Assembly (NCBI GenBank): GCA_900188465.1
Contig: FZPE01000001.1
Span: 1,302,001-1,366,000, forward strand
Direction of reading: 5' to 3'
Length of the DNA: 64,000 nucleotides
From: Micrococcales bacterium KH10
GTDB taxonomy: Bacteria > Actinomycetota > Actinomycetes > Actinomycetales > Cellulomonadaceae
The notes beneath the pieces were generated by a model. It worked only from the letters and a program-made list of their open reading frames with translations. It ran no database searches and was not told the origin of the DNA. Positions 7,154 through 16,892 of this stretch are shown here, piece after piece. The position numbers and the translations under genes are program-made. The stretch's first letter is position 1; each line of letters starts with the position of its first letter.

Positions 7154-8263
7154 TCAGCCCGCTAGCTGTGACCATTCGTCGAGCCAGGCGGCACGGTTCG
7201 CCGTGATCTGGTCGGGTGCGAGGTCAAGGCTGTGCTGTGGCACAGGAGCCCAGTTCTGCCATTCGTCGGGAACTGCGCCACTGGGCAGCACGGGGTACAT
7301 ATACATCGTCTCGGCAACGGTGTCCTGGAAGTCTTGTGAGACCAGGTAGTCGATGACGGCACGAGCACCAGCGGGGTTCTTGGCTCCGGCCAGCACACCG
7401 GCATACTCAACCTGCCGGGTGCAGGTATCCAGCAGCACTGAGGTGGTCGACTCGTCCGACCCTTCCGCAACGGTATATGCCGGTGAGGTGTTGTAGGACA
7501 CCACAATGGGGTACTGCCCGTCCTCGCCACCGCCGGAAAAGTCAACGTAATAGGCATCCGACCAGCCCTGGACGACCTTGGTGTCATTCGCGAGCAGTTT
7601 CGTCCAGTAATCGCGGTAGCCGTCCTCGCCGAACTTCGCGACAGTGGCGAAGAGCATCGCGGCTCCGGGAGACGAGGCCGTGGGGTCCATGACAACGGTC
7701 AGGCCACGGTAGGCCTCGTCGGTCAGATCGTCGAGGGTCTCGGGCGCTGCGAGGCCGTTTTCTTCAAACCAAGCGTCATCGGCGTTGAAACAGACATAGC
7801 CATGGTCAACGGGGGTCACCGACCCTGCATCGTCCGCGGCAAACTCGGTGGCTGACTCGCCCAAGCTCTCCGGGGTGTACGGGTCGACCGCACCCGCCTC
7901 GATCAGGCCGGTCACAAAGGAGTTGTCCACTCCGAAGAACGCGTCAGCAAGCGGCGCATCTTTGGTCAAGACGAGTTGGTTGGCGAGCTGGCCGCCGTCA
8001 CCAGTGGTGGTCACGTTGAGTGTGAGGCCGGTCTTTTCCTCGAAGTCAGCGATTAACTCGTCCGGGAAAGTGAACGAGTCATGTGCGATGAGGGTGACCT
8101 CGCCGCTGAGTTCTTCGCTCTGGCCCTCCGTATTGGTGGCCACGTCATTCGGGGTCGGGCTGTCAGTCCCGCCACCACATGCAGTCAGGACGAGCGCCAG
8201 GCCCGTCGCGATGCTGGCGGTGGCGACTCGATTGACGGAAAACGGATTCTTGATCCGCGACAT
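7154..8263 (-). CDS. Thiamine-type ABC transporter substrate-binding lipoprotein
   Basis: Lipid-anchored binding protein that captures the substrate outside the membrane. The N-terminus MSRIKNPFSVNRVATASIAT leads to a lipobox LVLTAC with the modified Cys at residue 29, then a Gly/Thr/Ser-rich linker. The mature part (VTLIAHDSFTFPDELIADF near the start, DGQYPIVVSYNTSPAYT later) resembles TbpA/ThiB proteins. The ATG at 8263 has GGAGG 7 nt upstream and gives a normal signal peptide. It is the first gene of the thi operon. Confidence 0.9.
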   Translation of the reverse strand: MSRIKNPFSVNRVATASIATGLALVLTACGGGTDSPTPNDVATNTEGQSEELSGEVTLIAHDSFTFPDELIADFEEKTGLTLNVTTTGDGGQLANQLVLTKDAPLADAFFGVDNSFVTGLIEAGAVDPYTPESLGESATEFAADDAGSVTPVDHGYVCFNADDAWFEENGLAAPETLDDLTDEAYRGLTVVMDPTASSPGAAMLFATVAKFGEDGYRDYWTKLLANDTKVVQGWSDAYYVDFSGGGEDGQYPIVVSYNTSPAYTVAEGSDESTTSVLLDTCTRQVEYAGVLAGAKNPAGARAVIDYLVSQDFQDTVAETMYMYPVLPSGAVPDEWQNWAPVPQHSLDLAPDQITANRAAWLDEWSQLAG

Positions 8264-8308
8264 GTAACTTCCTCCAGGTTTCATCCGCGCATGCGGAACA
8301 TGGGAGGG

Positions 8309-8351
8309 ACACCACAGATCGCCCGCTCATGCGGAACGACGGTTGTGGTGT
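8309..8351 (-). promoter_or_regulatory. Expression-platform hairpin between TPP riboswitch and start codon
   Basis: ACACCACA (8351-8344 as read on the minus strand) pairs with TGTGGTGT (8316-8309), with an inner CCGC/GCGG stem. No U-tract follows, so control of translation or Rho access is more likely than intrinsic termination. The role is inference from position. Confidence 0.45.
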
Positions 8352-8357
8352 GAGCTC

Positions 8358-8442
8358 GACTTCCTCCACCGGTGCTAACCGGATCAGGTTCGAGGGTCTG
8401 CGATTCCAATCGCACTCTCAGCGCCTCTTGCGCTCCCCTGTC
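8358..8442 (-). promoter_or_regulatory. TPP (thi-box) riboswitch
   Basis: Read on the minus strand, the leader contains GGGGAGCG, the conserved GCTGAGAGT, then ACCCTCGAACCTGATC, CGGTTAGCACCGG and TGGAGGAAG, in the order and spacing of the thi-box aptamer. It lies about 95 nt upstream of the lipoprotein start. Thiamine diphosphate binding normally switches the downstream genes off, which identifies the transporter as part of thiamine supply. Confidence 0.95.
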
Positions 8443-8544
8443 GTGCTGTCCACATTACCGTATCGACAAAGCCGTTTGGGCTGTACGGTGGAGACAGTGG
8501 ATTGATCCGCACATTCGCGACGGAAAGCGATGAGAGGGGCATTG

Positions 8545-8820
8545 ATGAGCGACAACGAAGAGATGACAGACTCCTTCGGGTACAAGATCGTCACCGCGGT
8601 AACTGCGTTGGCTGCCGGATGGCTTGCCCAAAAAGTGCTGGTCGCGGGATGGAAAGCGATCACTGGCAATGATGCACCGGAAAATCCTGATGACGAGAGT
8701 GCCAACATCGTCGGGGTAGTCGGATTCGCGGCTGCCACGGGTGCTGTGGCTGCGTTGGCTCGCGCCGCGGCAACACGCGGAGTGCGCAAGGCGGCTGCTA
8801 AGGCTGCTGCTCGCCGCTAG
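8545..8820 (+). CDS. DUF4235 family small membrane protein
   Basis: A 91-residue protein with hydrophobic stretches near residues 14-35 (IVTAVTALAAGWLAQKVLVAG) and 55-75, a conserved GWKAITGNDAPENPDD loop between them, and an Ala/Lys/Arg-rich C-terminus. This matches DUF4235, a small actinobacterial membrane family of unknown function. The ATG at 8545 is preferred over one five codons earlier because AGAGGGG lies 6 nt before it. It is divergent from the thi operon and followed at 38 nt by an MFS gene. Confidence 0.85.
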   Translation: MSDNEEMTDSFGYKIVTAVTALAAGWLAQKVLVAGWKAITGNDAPENPDDESANIVGVVGFAAATGAVAALARAAATRGVRKAAAKAAARR

Positions 8821-8858
8821 CCCCTCATCCCGAACGACAGGTGCGCTAGAGTATCGCG

Positions 8859-10184
8859 GTGCGCTTCCTGGCCGATATCACCCCGCTTCGCGAGTCCGCG
8901 GATTTCCGTCGCCTGTGGTGGGGACAGGGCGTCGCAAGTATCGGCCATCAGATCACCGTCATCACGGTGAGTCTTGAGGCTTATCACCTGACCGGCTCAA
9001 CCTGGGCGGTTGGGATGATCGGCCTGTGCGAGCTCGTCCCCCTGATTGTTTTCGGACTGTACGGCGGGGCCATCGTGGACCGCGTCGACCGGCGCAAGGC
9101 CGCGCTACTCGCCACCGTGGTGCTTTGGCTGACAACTGTGGCACTGGCGCTGCATGCCTGGCTCGACGCCGAGAAGATCGGCATTCTGTACGGTCTGGTT
9201 GCTATCCAAGCCGCCGCCTATGCCGTGAACTCCCCGGCGCGAACAGCCATTACTCCGCGGCTGGTGCGCGCTGAACTTCTTCCCGCAGCCAACGCGCTCC
9301 AGGGTGCGGTCGGCAACCTGGCGATGACGGTCGGTCCGATGTTGGGTGCGCTACTCGTCGCTATGGCCAGCTTTGCGGCGGCATACGGTCTCGATGCGAT
9401 TTTGATGACGGCTGCCATGTGGGCGATTTGGCGGCTGCCGCCAATTTTGCCTCTTACCGAGGACGAGGCCGCGTCGCCCGAGATCGCCTCGCAAGAACAG
9501 ACCGCGCGCCGCGTTCGATTGCCGCGCGGGATCGCCAGTGTGTGGGAAGGGCTGCGGTACCTGGGCACTCGTCCCAATGTTCGCATGACCTTCTTAGTGG
9601 ATCTGTGCGCCATGATCTTTGCCATGCCTCGAGTCGTCTTCCCGGCAGCCGGCGTGCTGTACCTGGGCGGCGGCGAGATGACAAGTGGCGCCTTGATCAC
9701 AGCGATTGCCGTCGGTGGCATTGTCGCCATGGTGTTCTCAGGGCCGGTGTCACGAATTCACTTCCACGGACGAGCGATCGTGTGGGCCATCGTCGGTTGG
9801 GCATTGGCGATCCTGGCATTCGGTTTTGTGCTGGTCGCTGCCGGAGATACACGGCCGTCAGGTCCAGTGTGGTGGGCGATCACCGCTGCCGCGGTGGCGT
9901 TGGCTGTGGCTGGAGCGTGTGACTCAATCAGCGCTATCTTCCGTCAGTCGGTGTTACAGACCGCTACCCCGGATTCAATGCGCGGCCGACTGCAGGGCGT
10001 CTTCATCGTGGTGGTTGCTGGTGGACCACGAGTGGGCGATATGACGCTCGGCGGCGGTGCTGAGCTGCTGTCTGAAGGCTGGGTCGTCGTGGTCGGCGCG
10101 TTGCTGTGCTTGATCTGCTTGGGGTTGCTCGTCAATGCCAATCGCGGATTTCTGGCGTACGACGCCCGCAATCCGGTTCCCTAA
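8859..10184 (+). CDS. MFS transporter (EntS/MFS_3-like exporter)
   Basis: Integral membrane protein of 441 residues with about 12 predicted membrane segments. The N-terminus (RESADFRRLWWGQGVASIG) and the loop GGAIVDRVDRRKAALL match the MFS_3 group, which includes enterobactin exporters and macrolide pumps. A second copy of the pattern appears near TPDSMRGRLQGVFIVVVAGG. Start is GTG. The substrate cannot be read from sequence; no siderophore or drug-resistance gene lies nearby. Confidence 0.85.
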   Translation: MRFLADITPLRESADFRRLWWGQGVASIGHQITVITVSLEAYHLTGSTWAVGMIGLCELVPLIVFGLYGGAIVDRVDRRKAALLATVVLWLTTVALALHAWLDAEKIGILYGLVAIQAAAYAVNSPARTAITPRLVRAELLPAANALQGAVGNLAMTVGPMLGALLVAMASFAAAYGLDAILMTAAMWAIWRLPPILPLTEDEAASPEIASQEQTARRVRLPRGIASVWEGLRYLGTRPNVRMTFLVDLCAMIFAMPRVVFPAAGVLYLGGGEMTSGALITAIAVGGIVAMVFSGPVSRIHFHGRAIVWAIVGWALAILAFGFVLVAAGDTRPSGPVWWAITAAAVALAVAGACDSISAIFRQSVLQTATPDSMRGRLQGVFIVVVAGGPRVGDMTLGGGAELLSEGWVVVVGALLCLICLGLLVNANRGFLAYDARNPVP

Positions 10185-10356
10185 AGGTTCCTCTTGGTCC
10201 AATAGCCGGACAAACCGTGGTCGGTTTGCCCCAATTGCACTTAAAATGGCAGCGCTGCTCACAATCTGATCTCCTGTTCCATCCCTAGCCTGTGAGCAGA
10301 GCAGGCCAACTTCCCATTTTCGCCAACGCATCGTGCCCTTCATCGAAGGAACTCCT

Positions 10357-11812
10357 ATGAAAAGCGCCCGCTCAGCCACGCCAAGTACCAACCGGTTTGT
10401 CCCATTCATCGCAACGACGGCGCTCGTGATCGGAACAGTCGTCACTGCAACACGTGGCGCCACCGCAGATGGCGGTACCGCACCACCGTCGAGCGGCGGA
10501 CGAGTCGTCGCCTTCGGTGAACACCCTGATGCGCTGCGCACCGGAACCTTCACCGCTGTGGCAGGCGGTTGGGCCCACAATCTGGCACTGTCTGATGACG
10601 GTCAAGTCATTGCCTGGGGAACCCGGTGGAACGACGCCCCGTTCCCACAACCAGACTGATATCCCCGAAGGACTCAACGACAAGTTCGTTGTGAAAGTTG
10701 CCGCAGACGGTTCCCACTCCTTGGCACTGACTTCTGCTGGCGAAGTGGTGGCGTGGGGAACCGACCGAGTCGGCGCGGCGTCTGTTCCTGCTTCGTTGCA
10801 AGGCAAGAACGTCATCGCGATCGCAGCTGGAGAAAACTACTCCCTCGCGTTGACTGCTGACGGCGAGATCACGGGCTGGGGATCGAATTTCTATGGTCCG
10901 TTGGATGTGCCAGCTTCACTGAACAATAAGCGGGTCACTCAGATCGCTGCCGGAGCCGGGCATGTGGTGGCACTGACGGCTGACGGTGAGATCGTCACAT
11001 GGGGCCGCGATTCCCACGACCTGCACCATCAGGTTCCCGCATCGTTGAACGATAAAACCGTCGTTGTCATTTCCGCAGGCCTTTGGCATTCGATGGCGCT
11101 CACCGACGAGGGCAAGGTCTATGCCTGGGGAGCTGACCGACTGGGGCAATCAACCATTCCCGAATCGGTCGAGGACGAGATCGTCGTGGATATCGTCGCT
11201 AGCGATGAAAGATCGTCTGTGCTGACAGCCGAAGGCGAAATCATCTCGTGGGGATACAACGCCTATGGGCAGAACAACGTTCCATCATCCCTCGACGACA
11301 AGATTGCGTTTGCTATCTCAACGAAGTCCTATTGCGCCGGTCATCGCACCGTCGTCACCGCACCGGGGCATTCCCGGCACGTCCTATATGCACAAGTTAC
11401 GGATCGGCGGAGTTCCGTTCGCGACGATGACCGTGACTGACGGATTGCTGCCCGCCGGGTTGACGCTGTCGCCAACCGGGGTGCTGTACGGCACGCCAGT
11501 TCAGGGCGGCGCGTACTCATTCACCGTGACGGCGACCAACTCTGCTGGATCTTCAAGCCGGACTTTCACCGTTCAAGTCGGTGACGAACCGAACACCCCC
11601 GGACCGGGCGGACAGACCCCGGGACCGAACGGCCCTGTCACCACCCCGCCGACCAAAACAGCGAAGGCGAACTCGTGCATCAAGGTGAGACTGGCCAAGA
11701 AGAAGATCCGCGCGGCAAGCACAAGGTGCGGGCCAACTACAAGGGATCGAAGACCGTCAAGAAATCCAAGACCAAGAAGGCGGTCACCCTTCGGGTGTTG
11801 CGCGCGAAGTAG
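10357..11812 (+). pseudogene. Secreted RCC1-repeat protein with Ig-like domain, frameshifted
   Basis: The coding signal moves between frames three times. The first part starts at the ATG at 10357 (AAGGA upstream) with a signal peptide and the first RCC1 repeat. It ends at a TGA near 10659, while the repeats continue in another frame from about 10640 (QTDIPEGLNDKFVV). Six further repeats of about 50 residues follow, each with LALTADGEI-WG and VPASLNDK. Around 11330 the frame changes again into an Ig-like domain (DGLLPAGLTLSPTGVLYGTP). Near 11712 it changes once more into a basic tail (HKVRANYKGSKTVKKSKTKK) ending at TAG 11810-11812. Either a decayed gene or several sequencing indels. RCC1 repeats form a beta-propeller. 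Confidence 0.8.
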
Positions 11813-11836
11813 TCGATGACGGATCGACGAGGGCTC

Positions 11837-13225
11837 TCAAGCGCTTGTCGACCCATCAGCGCTGGCGATGTCATCGGTTTGAGCAACATCGTCCGTCTCG
11901 GCTGCACTGGCCGCGTTGCCAGTGCCGTCTGGCTCCCGGTCCCCGTGCAACCGTACCGGTCTGATCTCGCCGATGATGGGGTTGGGGTGAACCCGCCAAA
12001 ACTGGCCGTACCGGGTCGCCAAGTTGGCGAAGGTCGCCACCCTATTGCGACCGCCAAGCAGTTGGAACACATGCACCACGGCCCACATGTACCAGGCGAT
12101 AGGACCTGTCATCGCGGGTAATCCACGGATCTGCGCGACCGCAGCGCGACGACCGATGGTCGCCATCGTTCCTTTGTCCGTGTACTTGAACGGTTCCGTT
12201 GGTCTGCCACGCAGGTCGTTGGCAATGGCACGCGCGACATATTTGCCGCCCTGCAGCGCAGGCTGCGCCAGTTGCGGCAGGTCATCACCGCTGATGGCGA
12301 CGTCTCCAACAGCGAAGATGCGCTGGTGCCCGAGCACGCGCATATCCGGTCCGACTTTGACTCGTCCGCCCCACTCCTGTTCAAAACCCCATTCGGCGAC
12401 TTCGTCATGGGCCCGAACTCCTGCCGCCCAAATCACCAAGTCGGCTGGCACCTGGGTACCGTCAGCAAGTTCCACACAGTCAGCGTGAACCTCCTTCACA
12501 CCCGAACCCAGCCGCAGGTCGACGCCGCGTTTCTCCAGAGACCGTCGCGCATAGGCGCGCAAGCGCGGTTTGAAAGGCTTGAGCAGTTCAGCGCTTCGCT
12601 GCACCACGGTGATCTGAATATGATCCTGCGCAATCTCCGGATACGCGAAGTACAGACCCTGGTTGCGCAGTTCCGCGAGCGCACCAGCCATTTCAACACC
12701 CGTTGCACCGCCGCCGACGATGACGATGTTGAGTCCTTGGCTGTGCGACGGGTCCGCAGCGGCCGCTTCGAGCCGACGGAAGACCTCGTCTCGAATCTTT
12801 AGCGCCTGACTGCGGGTGTAAATCGCCTTCGCGCGCTCTTTGGCGCCAGGAGTTCCCATGTAATTGGTGGTGACACCGTTGGCCAAGATCAAGTAGTCAT
12901 AGTCGAGTTCTTCGCCGTCTTTGAGCGTGATCACCCTCTGGTCCGCATCGACTTTCCACAACAGGCCCTGCCGGTAATTGACATTGTTCTGGCGATAACG
13001 CAATGCACGCAGGAAGTATGTGACGTCACCCGGATTCAGACCAGCAGTAGCCACCTGGTAGAGCAGCGGCTGGAACATGTTGTAGATATGCCGGTCGACG
13101 AGCACGATGTCGACATCAACTCGTTTGAGCGACCGCACCGCAGCAATCCCCGCGAAGCCACCACCTACGACAACGACCCGAGGTCGACCGCTGGCACCAG
13201 AACGAGCAGTGGCGTCACTAGTCAT
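11837..13225 (-). CDS. ndh: Type II NADH dehydrogenase / FAD-dependent oxidoreductase
   Basis: Peripheral membrane flavoprotein transferring electrons from NADH to quinone without proton pumping. An FAD dinucleotide-binding motif is at the start (VVVVGGGFAGIAAVRSL), an NAD-binding motif in the middle (IVIVGGGATGVEMAGALAEL), and RIFAVGDVA near the second FAD contact. The quinone-site region LAQPALQGGKYVA is present. The C-terminal amphipathic part and an acidic tail follow. Family members usually start close to the first glycine motif, so I chose the ATG at 13225; an ATG at 13237 is also possible, and a longer in-frame extension to 13417 looks non-coding. Convergent with the RCC1 pseudogene. 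Confidence 0.9.
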   Translation of the reverse strand: MTSDATARSGASGRPRVVVVGGGFAGIAAVRSLKRVDVDIVLVDRHIYNMFQPLLYQVATAGLNPGDVTYFLRALRYRQNNVNYRQGLLWKVDADQRVITLKDGEELDYDYLILANGVTTNYMGTPGAKERAKAIYTRSQALKIRDEVFRRLEAAAADPSHSQGLNIVIVGGGATGVEMAGALAELRNQGLYFAYPEIAQDHIQITVVQRSAELLKPFKPRLRAYARRSLEKRGVDLRLGSGVKEVHADCVELADGTQVPADLVIWAAGVRAHDEVAEWGFEQEWGGRVKVGPDMRVLGHQRIFAVGDVAISGDDLPQLAQPALQGGKYVARAIANDLRGRPTEPFKYTDKGTMATIGRRAAVAQIRGLPAMTGPIAWYMWAVVHVFQLLGGRNRVATFANLATRYGQFWRVHPNPIIGEIRPVRLHGDREPDGTGNAASAAETDDVAQTDDIASADGSTSA

Positions 13226-13580
13226 AACATCCCGCATATCTGTAGAAGGTCGGACGTCTCCTACTCTACAAATGGTTTTGTCCTGTTTTGTCCGATGCCC
13301 CTTCATCGGCATGCGACGGCTTCTCCGCCAGCCCGGGAAGTACCCCTCACCGCTCCCAACAGCATGAAAGACACCGATCCAGGACGAGTTCCCACATGTT
13401 GTACATCCCTCTGGCAATAGCGTGGATCGACTACTACTCTAGGATTCGTAGTTGCAGTGCCTCGCACGTCCACTCCGGCTCCGGTCGGCTTGATCCCTAT
13501 CAAGAGCTGGCGAACGAACACCGTGACGAGCAGCCCCGAAGTGCGGGGCTGTCCGACCACTCTTGAGGGAGTAAGTAAAC
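13226..13580. other. Divergent intergenic region between ndh and the cold-shock gene
   Basis: No credible gene is visible in this 355-bp stretch. Near its right end, CAGCCCCG (13531-13538) and CGGGGCTG (13544-13551) form an 8-bp hairpin with a 5-nt loop. It sits about 12 nt before the GAGGGAG ribosome site of the cold-shock gene, so it lies in that gene's 5' leader. Cold-shock mRNA leaders are often structured; a thermosensing role is only a guess. Confidence 0.55.
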
Positions 13581-13784
13581 ATGGCAGTAGGAACCGTTAA
13601 GTGGTTCAGCCCTGAAAAGGGATTCGGCTTCATCGCACCGGACGACGGTGGCGACGACGTCTTCGCGCACTTCAGCGCCATCCAGAGCTCGGGTTACCGC
13701 ACCCTGGAAAACGACCAGCGTGTCGAGTTCGAAATCACTCAGGGCGACAAGGGTCTGCAGGCGGAGAACATCCGCCCCCTCTGA
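13581..13784 (+). CDS. Cold-shock protein (CspA family)
   Basis: Single-domain nucleic-acid chaperone of 67 residues. RNP1 is KGFGFIAP and RNP2 VFAHFSA, both in the normal places; the N-terminus [14 protein letters not shown] and the end [10 protein letters not shown] are typical of actinobacterial CspA. GAGGGAG lies about 11 nt before the ATG. The gene is monocistronic, with a structured leader and a strong hairpin terminator. Confidence 0.97.
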   Translation: MAVGTVKWFSPEKGFGFIAPDDGGDDVFAHFSAIQSSGYRTLENDQRVEFEITQGDKGLQAENIRPL

Positions 13785-13798
13785 TCTTGTAGCACCAG

Positions 13799-13837
13799 CA
13801 GTGGGCCCCGACGTATCCAATACGGCGGGGCCCACTG
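13799..13837 (+). terminator. Terminator of the cold-shock gene
   Basis: CAGTGGGCCCCG and CGGGGCCCACTG form a perfect 12-bp stem with a 15-nt loop, 15 nt after the stop codon, followed by TGTTTC. It lies 38 bp before the end of the convergent ppdK gene, so it may serve both strands. Confidence 0.85.
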
Positions 13838-13875
13838 TGTTTCAGGACAGCGCGAATTTGACCAGAGAAGCGAGG

Positions 13876-16599
13876 TTACCGCGAATCGGAGCCTGTGGAC
13901 TCGATGGCGGCGCGGCCTGCCTCTAGGCGTGCCACCGGCACCCTAAATGGCGAGCAGGAGACGTAGTCCAGTCCGACCTCGTTAAAGAACCGGATCGATT
14001 CTGGGTCACCACCGTGCTCACCACAGACACCGAAGGTCATGTCGGGCCGGGTGGCTCGTCCTTCCTCCACCGCGATCCGCACCAGCCTGCCGACTCCGCG
14101 AGCGTCAATGGTCTCGAACGGGGAGACCGCCAATACACCGTTGTCGGTGTATTCAGCGAAGAACGCGCCCTCCACATCGTCGCGCGAGAAGCCCCACGTC
14201 GTCTGCGTCAGGTCGTTGGTGCCGAATGAGAAGAACTCAGCGGCTTCAGCGATGCGCCCCGCAGTCAGCGCGGCACGCGGCAACTCAATCATGCAGCCCA
14301 CCGGAATATTCAGCTCAATACCCTGCGTGGCAGAAACCTCCGCCATGATGGTCTCCGCCTCGTCCCGAATCAGGTAAAGCTCCTGTACGGAACCAACGAG
14401 CGGCACCATAATCTCCGGGCGCGGTTTGCCACCGGCCGCCAAGCGCGCTGCCGTAGCCTCGCAAATCGCCCGGATCTGCAAGCCGAATAGCCCCGGCACC
14501 ACTAGACCTAGTCGCACACCGCGCAGACCCAGCATCGGGTTTGCCTCATGCATCCGCCGTACTGCGGCAAGCAACATAACATCGCGCTCGTCCACCTCGC
14601 CACGCTCTTCATCGAGCGCGACTTTGACGGAGAGTTCCGTCAGGTCGGGCAAGAACTCGTGCAGTGGCGGGTCGATCAACCGAATCGTGGTTGGCAGCCC
14701 GTCCATCGTCTCCAGCAATGCCTCGAAATCAGCTCGTTGCAACGGCAACAGCTCGTCCAATGCCTTTTGCCGGTCAGTATCGGATTCCGCCAAGATGACG
14801 TGCTCGATCAGCACTCGTCTGTCACCGAGGAACATGTGCTCGGTCCGGCACAAGCCGATACCTTCAGCACCCAAGGACCTCGCCCGGGCGGCATCCTCTG
14901 CTGTGTCCGCATTCGCTTCGACCCGCAACCGACGTGCGTTGTCCGCGTGGGTCAGCAACCGGTCGACGGCCTCGACCAGGGCACGAGTCTCCTCGTCGTC
15001 GCCCGCCTGGTCAAGCGCAGCGTCAAGTCCAGATTCCAGGTAGGTCGTAGCCGGGGATGGCACCACCTTGACATCGCCAAGGAAGACCTCACCGGTGGAA
15101 CCGTCGATGGCGATCACGTCGCCTTCTTTGACCACCGCGTCGCCCACCGCGAATTGCCGTGCCACTGGATCAACGTCCAGTTTGTCGGCACCTACCACAC
15201 AGGTTCGGCCCATGCCGCGCGCAACCACAGCCGCGTGCGAGGTCTTACCGCCGCGGGCCGTCAAAATCCCCGCCGATGCGATCATGCCGCCCAGGTCATC
15301 AGGATTGGTTTCGCGCCGCACCAAGATCACTGCTTCACCCTTGGCCGCCCACTCTTCAGCGGCAGCTGAATCGAAAACAGCCTTACCGACGGCCGCGCCT
15401 GGCGATGCCGCCATCGCTTTGGTCAGTAGGACCCGTGACGCTTGCGATTCCTCTGACGAATCGAACCGCGGGAACATCAATTGGCTCAGTTGATCGCCGG
15501 TCACGCGCGTCAGTGCCTCATCCATCGTGATGAGGTGTTCGTCGACGAGTTCACACGCAATCCTGAAAGCCGCTGGCGCAGTACGCTTGCCCACTCGTGT
15601 TTGCAGCATCCACAACTTGCCGCGTTCCACGGTGAACTCCACATCGCACAGGTCGCGGTAGTGAGTCTCCAACCTGCGCATGGCGGCTCGTAGTTCGGCG
15701 TGACTCTCGGGGTCGATCTGTTCCATCTCGTCCAAGGACAAGGTGTTGCGGATGCCTGCGACGACGTCCTCGCCCTGCGCGTTGACGAGGTAGTCGCCGT
15801 AGGAACCGGGTTTACCGCTTGCCGGGTCGCGGGTGAACGCCACACCGGTTCCGGATGTCTCACCAAGGTTGCCGAACACCATGGTGCAGATGTTGACTGC
15901 GGTGCCCAGATCGTTGGGGATGCGTTCCTTACGGCGGTACAGCCGTGCCCGGTCGGTGTTCCAGGAGTCGAACACGGCGACGATCGACATGTCTAGTTGC
16001 TCGCGCGGGTGCTGCGGGAATGGGATCCCGGTCTCTTCGAGCACGATGTCTTTGAACTCGGTGACGAGTTCGCGCAGGTCCTCAGCGGTCAGGTCAGTAT
16101 CTTGTTCAGCGCCGCAGGCTTCCTTCTTCGCGTCCAGCGCTTCCGCAAAGACATCGCCATCAATGTCCAGCACAGTCTTGCCGAACATCTGGATAAGCCG
16201 TCGGTACGAGTCCCAGGCGAAGCGCTCGTCCCCGCTGATGGCGGAAAGGCCTTTGACCGAAGCATCGTTGAGACCGATGTTGAGCACTGTCTCCATCATT
16301 CCGGGCATCGAGAACTTTGCCCCGGAACGCACCGAAACCAGCAACGGGTCGTAAGGGTCACCCAACTGGCGACCGACCGCATCCTCCAGTCGGCGTAGCG
16401 CCATGGTCACCTCGACTCGCAGTTCCGGTGGAACTTCACCTGTGGTCATATAACTGCGACAGGCTGTTGTCGTGATGGTGAAACCAGGCGGCACGGGCAG
16501 CCCCAGTCTCGTCATCTCGGCCAGGTTGGCTCCTTTGCCACCCAGCAGGTCCTTTTGATCCTTGTCGCCCTCTGAGAAATCCTGCACGTACATCGCCAT
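13876..16599 (-). CDS. ppdK: Pyruvate, phosphate dikinase
   Basis: Cytoplasmic enzyme interconverting pyruvate + ATP + phosphate and phosphoenolpyruvate + AMP + pyrophosphate. At 907 residues it has the full three-domain length. The N-terminal ATP-grasp part begins DLLGGKGANLAEMTRLGLPV. The swinging phosphohistidine domain carries GGKTSHAAVVARGMGRTCVVG-type sequence near residue 460. The C-terminal TIM barrel has the catalytic Cys in FGVCGEHGGDP near residue 859. GGAGG sits 7 nt before the ATG. It is divergent from a membrane pyrophosphatase, so both neighbours handle pyrophosphate. Confidence 0.97.
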   Translation of the reverse strand: MAMYVQDFSEGDKDQKDLLGGKGANLAEMTRLGLPVPPGFTITTTACRSYMTTGEVPPELRVEVTMALRRLEDAVGRQLGDPYDPLLVSVRSGAKFSMPGMMETVLNIGLNDASVKGLSAISGDERFAWDSYRRLIQMFGKTVLDIDGDVFAEALDAKKEACGAEQDTDLTAEDLRELVTEFKDIVLEETGIPFPQHPREQLDMSIVAVFDSWNTDRARLYRRKERIPNDLGTAVNICTMVFGNLGETSGTGVAFTRDPASGKPGSYGDYLVNAQGEDVVAGIRNTLSLDEMEQIDPESHAELRAAMRRLETHYRDLCDVEFTVERGKLWMLQTRVGKRTAPAAFRIACELVDEHLITMDEALTRVTGDQLSQLMFPRFDSSEESQASRVLLTKAMAASPGAAVGKAVFDSAAAEEWAAKGEAVILVRRETNPDDLGGMIASAGILTARGGKTSHAAVVARGMGRTCVVGADKLDVDPVARQFAVGDAVVKEGDVIAIDGSTGEVFLGDVKVVPSPATTYLESGLDAALDQAGDDEETRALVEAVDRLLTHADNARRLRVEANADTAEDAARARSLGAEGIGLCRTEHMFLGDRRVLIEHVILAESDTDRQKALDELLPLQRADFEALLETMDGLPTTIRLIDPPLHEFLPDLTELSVKVALDEERGEVDERDVMLLAAVRRMHEANPMLGLRGVRLGLVVPGLFGLQIRAICEATAARLAAGGKPRPEIMVPLVGSVQELYLIRDEAETIMAEVSATQGIELNIPVGCMIELPRAALTAGRIAEAAEFFSFGTNDLTQTTWGFSRDDVEGAFFAEYTDNGVLAVSPFETIDARGVGRLVRIAVEEGRATRPDMTFGVCGEHGGDPESIRFFNEVGLDYVSCSPFRVPVARLEAGRAAIESTGSDSR

Positions 16600-16892
16600 A
16601 GCGGCACCTCCGTCGCTGCCGTAGTCACGTTTCGATACGTAACTCCCTCCCCCTCAAGTGTGCTCTAGGTCACACTTAACCGAAAGGGGACCTATGGCCC
16701 TCGCTTGACCAGCGGGTCTTATGCGGCACATCAAACCAGCCGCCGGAGTATCGTGAACAGAGAGTTGAGGTCCCCATGCGGCGCCTTAGCGACGTGCGTC
16801 AGTTCGGGACGAACGGCCCGACATTGTGATTCCAATCACGCCTAGCGTCAGAGATGAAGGCGACGAAGCCGATCATTTCCGAGGTGATTCTC
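16600..16892. other. Divergent promoter region between ppdK and the pyrophosphatase
   Basis: This stretch of about 290 bp should hold promoters for two oppositely directed pyrophosphate genes. No clear hairpin, long repeat or small gene is seen. Two other in-frame starts for the pyrophosphatase lie around here: an ATG at 16854 without a good ribosome site, and an ATG at 16932. Confidence 0.4.

Noticed and set aside
13238-13417. N-terminal extension of the NADH dehydrogenase
   Set aside because: The 60 extra residues (MPEGCTTCGNSSWIG and on) are not family-like and lie before the expected glycine-rich start.
13288-13566. Small genes in the ndh-csp gap on either strand
   Set aside because: No ribosome sites, no recognisable sequence, and mutually overlapping frames over a leader hairpin.
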